Assembly (NCBI GenBank): GCA_905147135.1
Contig: LR990061.1
Span: forward strand, 682,001 to 746,000
Length of the DNA stretch: 64,000 bases
DNA from: Blastobasis lacticolella
Lineage: Eukaryota; Arthropoda; Insecta; Lepidoptera; Blastobasidae
Direction: 5' to 3'
The notes beneath the pieces were generated by a model that worked only from the letters and a program-made list of their open reading frames with translations, had not been told where the DNA came from and did not search any database. The position numbers and the translations under genes were made by a program. Positions 56,159 through 64,000 of the stretch are shown piece after piece; the stretch's first letter is position 1, and every line of letters begins with the position of its first letter.

Positions 56159-59100
56159 ATGGATCGGTTTATAAGCATGTGGAAGGTGCGGGAGTTGGCC
56201 GACAAAGTGTGAGTCGAAATTGTAGTTTTAGTTAATTTTTATGTAAATTAGACACATCTTTGATGCTATTAGTGGGTTTAATTACGCCTGATGGTACCTT
56301 TTACACGTAAACGAGCATGCCATGGTGTGCAGATAGCTACCACGTCCATTTAAAGGGGTTAAAAATGAAACCAGCTTTATTGGACGAGCTAGTTTTTTTT
56401 CGGCCAAAATAGACGTTATCAAGTGATCCCATGGGGTAAGCAACCGGTTCTGTAAGTATCTAGAACGTAAGTGCTTTGTAATTAAGTAAAATGAATGAAA
56501 CAGGTACGTGTTGAATGTAACTTGCAATGTTCAGGGAGACAGTAACCTTGATAGATGATTGGGCAATTTGTTTTAAAAGTTGTTTTTGAATTCCAATTTG
56601 ATTGTTATGTTGCAAAAATGAATACCGGGCTAGTTCTCGAATTTAAAATAAAGAAATATCAACAAGTTCATTGATTACCTACCCACATTACTTTAAATAA
56701 TAGTTTGGCTCCTCTACATTGTCATTATTTACTTTTTCTCGTACTGTAACATGGTACTTTCCCATTTAAAGTTGTAAATAATGTTATTCTCAATAATTTT
56801 TGGTCAATCATACAATGAGGAAATTGTAAACAAAGAATCGCCTTTGTTATATTAAATTTTTTTTACTCACCTAAAATTCTTGGACAGGTGCCAAAGAAAA
56901 GTACTCCTAATTTTCTATTATAATTTGAAATCTTACATTTTAATTTGTTGCTACAATTGCTTCAAGACTTATAATTTCTGAAAGTTTTTGGTACTTCATT
57001 GTGTTGGTGTCAATATCTCAGTTATATTCTTATGCACGAGGGCCTGGGGCCAACAGTGGAGTGAGTCCTTAACATGGACGTCTGTGTAAGTAGTAGACAC
57101 CCTACTGTATAACACTGCTGAAACCTAAGGGCCAAGAGTTCTTGGAAGTAGCCAAAGGCTCGATTGGAGCACTTGAGCTCTGGAGCACTCAATACGTTGA
57201 ATGGCAGCCGAAGAATTAGGAATGGGATGGTGGAATAGCAATGTACAGGAGGTGGAATAAAAAGGCATGTTTCAAGAATTGGAAGCGAGGTTATTGCGTT
57301 TCGAATAGGGAACTGTACTTATGAGCAAAGCACCTATCCAAAATGACCGTGGCGAAGGTTCGTCTTCTAAGCTGACTCCACAGCACAGCAGAGGGACAGA
57401 ACCTCATCTATAAACTTGCAAAGTCATAGTGTCGAGCCAGTTTAGATGAAACAAAGTGGGCCTGTTGTCCAACAAGGACAATAAGCACGTGCCGCCACCA
57501 TATCTTCCTGCAAAGTAGTGCAAAGCTTGGTATGATAAGCTTGATTACCCCTGATGAGGTGGAGATGTCTCTGGCCCGTATGAAGAATTTGAGAAAGCTA
57601 ATGGCCATGACGGAATACCCATAGAAACCTGGAAAACAATTGGGACCTGGAGCGTACTCCTGCTCACTGACCCATGCAGTAAGATCGTAGACATGGGGCT
57701 TATACCTGACGTGTGGCGCGGAAACATAATTACGCCTATTTATAACGGTAAGGGCAGTGTGCAGAATTGCGTCAACAATCAAGGTATCAAACTTTGAGAC
57801 ACACAATGAAGCTATTCAAACATATTATTGGCCAGAGGCTTCGCTAGGAATGCTCCCAGTCCGAATGATAATACGGTTTCAGACCGGGCTGTAGCACCAT
57901 GGCTCCCATTTTTTCCCCTGAGAACCCTCCAAGAGTCCTACTGTAGTAGGAACCCGCAGAAGGATCTGTGGATCTTTGCCCGAGGGGTACATAAGAATTA
58001 TGCAGGACATGTACCAGCACTGAAGCCATGGTGAAAACTTCCCGATTACTGTAGATGTTCATCAGGGTACAAATCCTGAGCCCTTACTTGTTCTGCGTTG
58101 TGCTCGATATCCTCACCATGGCTCATGAAATACGCTGATGTCATCGCACTCGTGAGCAAGCTTAGACAGAATCTTGAGACCAGGGTAAACTCGTTGAAGG
58201 AAGTGGTAGAAAACACCGGTTAGATGCTGAACGTCGCCAAAACAAAGTACATATATGGCTAACTGCAGCGCGGATCTTGAAACCACCCGTAATTCCGTAT
58301 AGGGAACGAAGCTGTCAACGAAACAGATCAATTCAACTACCTTGGATCCGTGGTGCAAGAGTCCAGCAACATCGGCCCCGATGTCAAATCCCGAATCACT
58401 GCAGCTTGGGCCAAATGGCGGGAGCTTGCGGTAGTCACCTATGACCCTAAAATCCCGATCAAGGGGCTAATATACAAGAGCAAAATTAGGCCTGTGATGC
58501 TTTATGGCTGCGACACCTGGCCTGCCCTGACGAGGCACGTCCGCGAACTCCACACCAACGAAATGAAAATGCTGCGGTGGATGTGCGGAGTTACGCGACT
58601 TGACCGAGTACATCCGTGGCAGCCTTGGCGTGAGGAATATAATAAAAGAGGCTCGCCTTCGCTGGTTTGGTCACGTGTTGCGTAAGCCTCAGAGATACGC
58701 GGAAAATGGACGCCTAAAACTGGTATAATGTCCCGCGATATTTGGCTATTGCCAAGAAGCGATCGATTGGCATCGCCGAGTCGGATGCGAGAGTCAATGG
58801 CTTATGACGCGAGGATGGCCAATACCGGGCGAAATGTAGAAGCCGGAATGTGGACCCTGGCAGAAGCCGAGACTGACCGCTTGGAAGATGACGCTGATGA
58901 TGACAGTGGACCGACTGCCATCTGTTTTCCGTGACCCTGTTTACAGGGGAATCTGACCAGATTGGATCATGGACACTCGATGAAAGGTCAGGTTTTCAAC
59001 AAATTAAGCCATTACGCCTGACCATTAAGCCTGTTAGATTAGGGTAATGATGTAACTCTCACCATGATTTATTGCCATTACAGGAATGATTATTATTCTT

Positions 59101-62100
59101 ATCAGTTCACACAAGTCATTATCTTGGTTACTATAAAATGAATAAAATCTGTACAATGAGATATTTATTACACGTAGATGACACAATAATGTAGCTGCTA
59201 CATGTTACATTGCGTGCTGCGTTCACGCAGTGCTAATGCGCCTATTACACTTGGCTAAATTCAGCCGTCTAAATTCAGAAGCAAATAGCGTGAGAGCAAA
59301 CAAAACTGCACAAAAAATAAGATACATTTTTGTATCACTTATATTATGTTACACGTAGCTCCGCTTTTCAAAAGGCGTGATGCAAAAATTTACCTTATTT
59401 CATGAGCAATACATTCTACTTTGGTATGCTCTCACGCTTTTTGCATCTGAATTTAGGGCTAATGTAATAAGCACAAAAGCTAAATTGTAAAAGAAAGGAT
59501 TTGTAATGATCAAAATTTAATATAATAAAAGTTGTTTTACATGACAAAATGACACTACATGACAAAACATTGTTTCAACCACCACGTGTTCACATAGTTG
59601 TAACATATGGTGTAAATAATCGACAAACATTGTTTATCGAAATACCTAACAGTACAAGGCTGTAATCCACATCCATCGTCTAGTGTAGATTTCGTATTTA
59701 CTCACACACATATGACAGTTGACAAAAGCGTCGGTGGCCGAGTGGTTACTGTATCCGACTCGTGAGCGAGAGCTCATCATCGTCATCATCTTGACGTTAA
59801 ACCCGGTTGCGCTCGAGGGCCCGGGGTCCGCCTTCCTGCTTTTCCTAGTCCACTTTGCTCGGTCTTCGGCATCCTTAGTGGTGAGCCTGTTGGCACGCAT
59901 GTCATTCTTAACGACGTCAAGCCATCGCTTCATGGGCCGGTCTCTCCTTCCCGTGCCTGGTGGGGGCGGCATGGCCAGACATCTGTTCCCCACATAATTT
60001 GCCGGTCTGCGCAAGACGTGGCCGTACCATCGACGGCGGCACTCTTGAAGCTTATCTACTCGTAAGCGAAAGATACCGGGTTAGAATCCCACTGCGGCTA
60101 CCAATGACTCTTTTCCGAGTTACATGTGTGCGTTAGTTGTTTGGCGGTAACGTGGAGGAGAGAATTCCAGCCGCCAATGTTGGCAAGCAAAGATGGAGAA
60201 GGTGGAAAAGGGTAATTACCCACCTAGCCGAGTTGCTGTGACCAGTAGGCCTAGCACAAGTTGCTCTCGCGCGCGATAAGCGAGAAAAAGCGCGACATAG
60301 GTATTGCTATCTCTTTCGTCTTAGTATTGAGAGAAAGAGACAAACGCTCTCTCGCGGCGCGAGCTTCGTCGCGGACACACTGCTTGGGGACCACAGGGGA
60401 CCGAAGTCCAATGGACGCTCTTTGGATCTTGTATAAAAGCGTTGGAGATGTAACACTCCGTTAGCGCGATGTAGATTTGACAGTCGCTGTCATGCTGATT
60501 GTCTTGCCAACTCGTGTGTGCGAGCTCTCTTTGGTTCACTATGGAGATCGCTACAGTTGAATACCAATCGATACTTTTACTGTGAGGAAAATCGTGATGG
60601 AACCTGCACATTCAGGCGGCTGAATGTTCAGGTTCATCATGGTTAGCATGCTCCAATATGATCAGGTTCCTCTGGTAGCACGGTCACAGAGTTCAGATGG
60701 CAGGCGCTCCACTGTAATTACCTGATTTGCCATATCTTGGATCATTGTTAAAGCGAACCCCGGGCCTTCGTGCGCGTGAGCATAACCGGGACATTATTAA
60801 TTATTATATTTTTTATATGGCAGGTGATACTCGACAAGGCCGAACTAGCCTTGTGCATTATTAGCATAAAGTAATAGTCGTAATATAGGAGCTATGAGTT
60901 GTAATGTGCTTATTGAGATTCGTGCAGATACCTGTATGTGCTCGTTAAACAATTCCCTTGTTTTCCTATAGCTTTTTGATATTTGATACGAGATTAACTA
61001 TAAAATAAATCATCATCTTAGCGTAATGTCCCGGTTGTGCTCTCGCGCACGAGCGCCCGGGGTCCAGGATTTGGCAGATCAGGTAATTACAGTATAGCGA
61101 CTGCCAACTGACGTCCGTGACCCTGCTATCAGGGGAACCTGACCAGATTGGATCATGGTTACACATTCAGTCTCGATGTTTTCCCTCACCGTAAGAGCAT
61201 CGGTTAGTATTCAACTAATATACATAACTCAGGAAAGCCGGTACCTGTAACTTACGAGTCGGATTCCTTGACCAATCGGCCACCGATGCTCTTATGAGAT
61301 TAACTAATCCTATTTCAATTAATAATTTTTGAGTTAAATCTGATATAAAAAGATCGCTCCTGTCCTAATATTTTTAATTGTGGGGCAAAATGACTGCTTG
61401 GGCATCTAGTACACATGTGCCAAACGGCTAACTTCTACATCGATTTGTAGTTTTCCTCGAAATTCGACTCATACGCGGACCACCAGCTTAACAATGAAAG
61501 AAAGAAAGAATACATTTATTACAAAGGACGCCACGACATAATAATTTACATTTATCACAAAAAAAAACGGTACATAAAACACGGAGTCAATTATAGGGTT
61601 TCCAGTGGCATTTTTCATGGGCATCCAGCGTAAATGGACCCGCCTCAGCATAATGTTGTGACAGGTGCCTCCACTGAAAACCAGTACACTACTGACATAC
61701 AATTGAACTCTTCCAGCACGAACGTGGTGATGAACTACACCGAGATCGAAGGGAAAGTCCGCGAGGCTACCTCCGACGAGGCGTGGGGGCCGACCGGACA
61801 GCAGATGCAGGAGTTGGCGCTGGCCACCTTCACCTACGAACACTTCCCGGAGGTTATGAGCATGCTGTGGCGGCGGATGCTGCACGACAACCGGTCGCAT
61901 TGGCGGAGGACGTATAAGGTATTTAGAAACTTTTATAAATTACCATACACACGCTTGCCCGTATCTCATAGGGATTGGGGAGGGGGTAAAAGATGACTGT
62001 TGCAGTTGATAAAAACTCAACTGACATCCGTGACTCTGGTACCAGGGGAACCTGACCAGATTGGATAATGGTTACACATTCAATCTCGTTTTTGAGTTTG

Positions 62101-63104
62101 ATTTTATATATATTTTTAAATGCTTATCGTTCCATCAATAGTCATAGCTCCTGTCCTAATATTTTAAAGATCTGTGGGGCAAAATGGGGGTAAAAGATGA
62201 CTGTTGCAGTTGATAAAATAAAAATTATAAAGTATTTTTTACGTTAAATTACGCAGAGGATATAATCATATATTCGTTGAGTTACAGTTAATAGGTACAC
62301 TGAGTAGTGAGTACTATAATGCCGAAACGGTGCATGTGACGACCCGAGTGGTTCCGTTGGTTAACAACAATCTGCCACGCAGAGTCCCGGGCTTGTTTCT
62401 CGGCCGGGCAGAAATTAAAATGTTCAATTTTAATTACTTTCTGTCACGGCTCTGGGTTTTATATGTAAAATACGTATGTATTTAAAAATATACATTAGAT
62501 TATCAGTTTCCTGGCGCCCATAACACAAGCATTGCTTGCTATGGGGCTAGATGGCGCCGTGTGAATTGTCCAAGCATATTAATTTATGTCTAGAAAGAAT
62601 CTCTGGAGCCTTGGAAAGGTCCAGATTTTAATGTTCGGGGAACAAATTGGTAAACAAAGCAACGCTGGCCTCTCCTCCCCGTGCGTAGCGGAGGTGGCAT
62701 GGCCACACATTTTTCTTTACGTAATTCGCGTTGTCTGAGCAAGACGTGGCCATATCACTTGATAAAGTATTTATTAAGAGTTTAGTTTTTTTCTTTGGCC
62801 GTGCATGGGCCCGATGAAATCGCGGCGTCTAGCGGTAAAAATTATTATTGATTGTTATTTGATGTTACCTATGGAGGTATAACGTTCACAAGGGCTTGTC
62901 ATAACCTAAATTGAATAAACATATTTGAATTTTGTATTTAGATAACTTATACCAACTATGCTTTTCCGTCTGCAGTGCCTGCTGCTCCTAAGTTACTTGG
63001 TCCGCAACGGCTCCGAGCGCGTGGTGACCTCCGCGCGGGAACACATCTACGACCTGCGCTCGTTGGAAAACTATACCTTTGTGGATGAAGTCGGCAAGGA
63101 TCAG
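56159..63104 (+). CDS. CLINT1: Clathrin interactor 1 / epsin-related ENTH protein, 5' part
   Basis: EpsinR-type adaptor: its ENTH domain binds phosphoinositides and SNAREs at the trans-Golgi/endosome, and its tail binds clathrin and AP-1. Visible coding exons: 56,159-56,208 (M1 to the split V17), 61,717-61,918 and 62,976-63,104, with GT-AG borders and fitting phases, 127 codons so far. The gene continues beyond the window. The start MDRFISMWKVRELADKV runs into TNVVMNYTEIEGKVREATSD, then AWGPTGQQMQELA and LLLLSYLVRNGSERVV. This is a typical ENTH domain of the CLINT1/lqfR group (the MWKVRELADKVTN start separates it from classic epsins). Intron 1 is 5.5 kb and carries a decayed RTE element and several SINEs. 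Confidence 0.93.
57040..58905 (+). pseudogene. Decayed RTE-type retrotransposon in CLINT1 intron 1
   Basis: Broken coding traces in order: KANGHDGIPIETWK and GLIPDVWRGNIITPIYNGKG (reverse transcriptase N-terminal motifs, ~57,590-57,760); VQESSNIGPDVKSRI, GLIYKSKIRPVMLYGCDTWP and MKMLRWMCGVTRLDRV (C-terminal part, 58,350-58,620); and a tail ending near GACGCTGATGATGAC. Several stops and frameshifts. It is a relative of the element at 52,708-54,050, on the opposite strand. Confidence 0.85.
59237..59477. mobile_element. Family C MITE, uninterrupted copy
   Basis: ATGCGCCTATTACACTTGG ... AATAGCGTGAGAGC on the left and TGCTCTCACGCTTTTTGC ... CTAATGTAATAAGC on the right. About 240 bp, which gives the family its natural length. 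Confidence 0.88.
59727..60135 (+). mobile_element. SINE1 copy split by an RTE tail insertion
   Basis: The head AGCGTCGGTGGCCGAGTGG continues to ACTCGTGAGCGAGAG at 59,758-59,772. It resumes after the insertion with ACTCGTAAGCGAAAG (60,058-60,072), ACCGGGTTAGAATCCC and CCAATGACTCTTTTCC. Confidence 0.83.
59773..60057 (-). pseudogene. 5'-truncated RTE retrotransposon insertion with ~15 bp target duplication
   Basis: On the minus strand it encodes RRWYGHVLRRPANYVGNRCL, then PGTGRRDRPMKRWLDVVKND and TTKDAEDRAKWTRKSRKADP. It ends in GATGATGACGATGATG at its 3' side. This is a clear RTE-like C-terminus. The frame is open over the whole insert. Confidence 0.88.
60574..60795 (+). mobile_element. SINE1 body fragment
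   Basis: Contains TACTGTGAGGAAAATCGTGA, CTCCAATATGATCAGG, GGTAGCACGGTCACAGAG and GAGCATAACCGGGAC. No tRNA-like head. Confidence 0.7.
61018..61291 (-). mobile_element. SINE1 copy
   Basis: From GTAATGTCCCGGTTGTGC through CAGGTAATTACAGTATAGCG and GGGGAACCTGACCAG to the diverged head end GGCCACCGATGCTC. A short part near the anticodon-like region is missing. Confidence 0.75.
62338..62580 (+). mobile_element. SINE2 copy, diverged
   Basis: GTGACGACCCGAGTGGTTCC, CTGCCACGCAGAGTCCCGGG, GGCCGGGCAGAAATTAAAATG and GGGGCTAGATGGCGCCGTG mark the head and body. Confidence 0.8.
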
Positions 63105-63624
63105 GTATGTAGCTTTCTTTCTTTTTGAAAGTAGAAAGTTGAAAATTATATTATGGTTTTGATACTACTGATAGTCTAAAGTAAATAGTGAGTACTTACC
63201 TACTTATTGTGCTATATTTTGACACAAGCCTCCTCCCTCCCAAATTGCTGCGCCCTATCGGGTCCATATTGTATTTACAATATTGTAACAACTTTGTGGA
63301 AGCTAATAAACATAAATAAAGAAAGAAAAGACATTTATTACACATAGCACACCACGACACAAAAACAGTTACAGTTACAGACAAATACACAGGTTTTGCC
63401 TAGGGTACCTCTCTAGGCAAAATGGACAGTCCACCTAATGGAAAGCGGCTACCGTCGTCCAGGGGCCTAATTCTCGGGCTGTGACATCTAGAACTCGACA
63501 ATTTTTCTAGCTAATTTACTCTATTGAAAATATAATTTATAACTATCTTCGGCAATAAAGGATTGGCGAAAACCGTTGGGAACAAGTATTTTGTTTGCAA
63601 TAGCGATTCAGTGATTTTGTAATA

Positions 63625-63830
63625 GATCGGGTTTGTTACTACGGTTAGTATTGTTTTTACCTCGATATTTCGACGCAGTTGCATGCGTCATGGTCACGAG
63701 TTGACTCTCAAGTCTCAAGTCAAGTTGAGTTGAGTTGGTCGAGGTAAAAACAATACTAACCGTGGTAACAAACCCGATAACATGTGTAGTGAAAGTGTAG
63801 TGAATAACCACGAAAGTCTTAAAACCTATT
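63625..63830. mobile_element. Family E element, long form
   Basis: ATCGGGTTTGTTACTACGG ... and AACCGTGGTAACAAACCCGAT are inverted over ~45 bp and enclose a ~100 bp centre with CGATATTTCGACGCAGTTGC. The right end reads CCACGAAAGTCTTAAAACC as in the short copies. The left terminal part is missing. Confidence 0.8.
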
Positions 63831-64000
63831 TATTTATTTTATTTATTTAACAATTTATTGCACACAATAAAGAAATACAGAGATATAACATAGATATAAC
63901 CTATATTTGTAATAGATATTTGTGGCTAAAGACAATGTCGAATTCTAATGTCGACAACGCGAGAATCCCAGCCCAGGTCATTTGCAATCAAGGGGAGCGA

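Noticed and set aside
61634..61716. Alternative CLINT1 start MDPPQHNVV directly upstream of exon 2
   Set aside because: The acceptor at 61,716 and the phase match to the 56,159 exon give the conserved MWKVRELADKVTN start; the upstream stretch looks like intron.
63625..63830. Hammerhead ribozyme in family E (ends CCACGAAAGTC)
   Set aside because: GAAA next to GTC was suggestive for a Penelope-like element, but no CTGANGA core is present on either strand.

Overview
The window is animal nuclear DNA, most likely from a moth or butterfly (Lepidoptera). The genes are spliced with GT-AG introns, the protein orthologues are of insect type, and the spaces between exons are packed with small repeats of the kind typical of lepidopteran genomes (tRNA-derived SINEs, MITEs, RTE-like LINE tails ending in GATGATGATG). 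I cannot name the species from sequence alone.

Four protein genes are supported, with exon phases checked by hand. (1) 3,099-26,994 (+): HR96, a nuclear receptor of the NR1J group, 8 coding exons, 594 codons. (2) 32,851-48,548 (-): the leucine-rich-repeat dynein assembly factor DNAAF1 (Drosophila dtr type), 17 coding exons, 1,993 codons, with an unusually long N-terminal exon. (3) 49,072-52,418 (+): TBC1D7, the third subunit of the TSC complex, 6 exons, 294 codons, head to head with DNAAF1 across 523 bp. (4) 56,159 to beyond the right edge (+): an epsin-related ENTH protein, CLINT1/epsinR (Drosophila lqfR type); the first three coding exons are visible. No functional pathway obviously links the four; they look like ordinary neighbours.

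Repeat families used below (my own labels): A, a ~255 bp retroposed repeat with a TGATGA tail and target duplications; B, a ~400 bp MITE with ends reading ATATGTCGCAGCC; C, a ~240 bp MITE with ends like TTATTACAC and an arm reading AGCGTGAGAGCA; D, a ~350-590 bp MITE with ends AAGCGCACTCCACATGT; E, a ~110-200 bp inverted-repeat element with the core ATTATCGGGTTTGTTACC; F, an ~80 bp hairpin; G, a ~250 bp MITE with ends TAGCCGTATTCACAATGG; H, a short LINE/SINE 3' fragment containing CACCTGATGGAAAGTGGTC; SINE1, with a class II tRNA-like head GCGTCGGTGGCC; SINE2, with a tRNA-Gly-like head.

Layout: 1-2,711 is a repeat cluster; 2,712-26,994 is HR96 with introns up to 8.1 kb full of mobile elements; 26,995-32,850 is intergenic, with MITEs and one arm of an inverted duplication whose other arm lies in HR96 intron 5; 32,851-48,548 is DNAAF1; 48,549-49,071 is a divergent promoter region; 49,072-52,418 is TBC1D7; 52,419-56,158 is intergenic with a broken RTE element; 56,159-64,000 is CLINT1 with a large first intron holding a second decayed RTE element.

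I found no obvious new enzymatic or defence system. The most unusual things are: a degenerate ~70 bp tandem array that begins inside HR96 exon 4 and repeats its splice donor site through the intron; the ~750-residue N-terminal extension of DNAAF1; the inverted duplication flanking the last HR96 exons; and the inverted-repeat family E with 12-13 bp target duplications.
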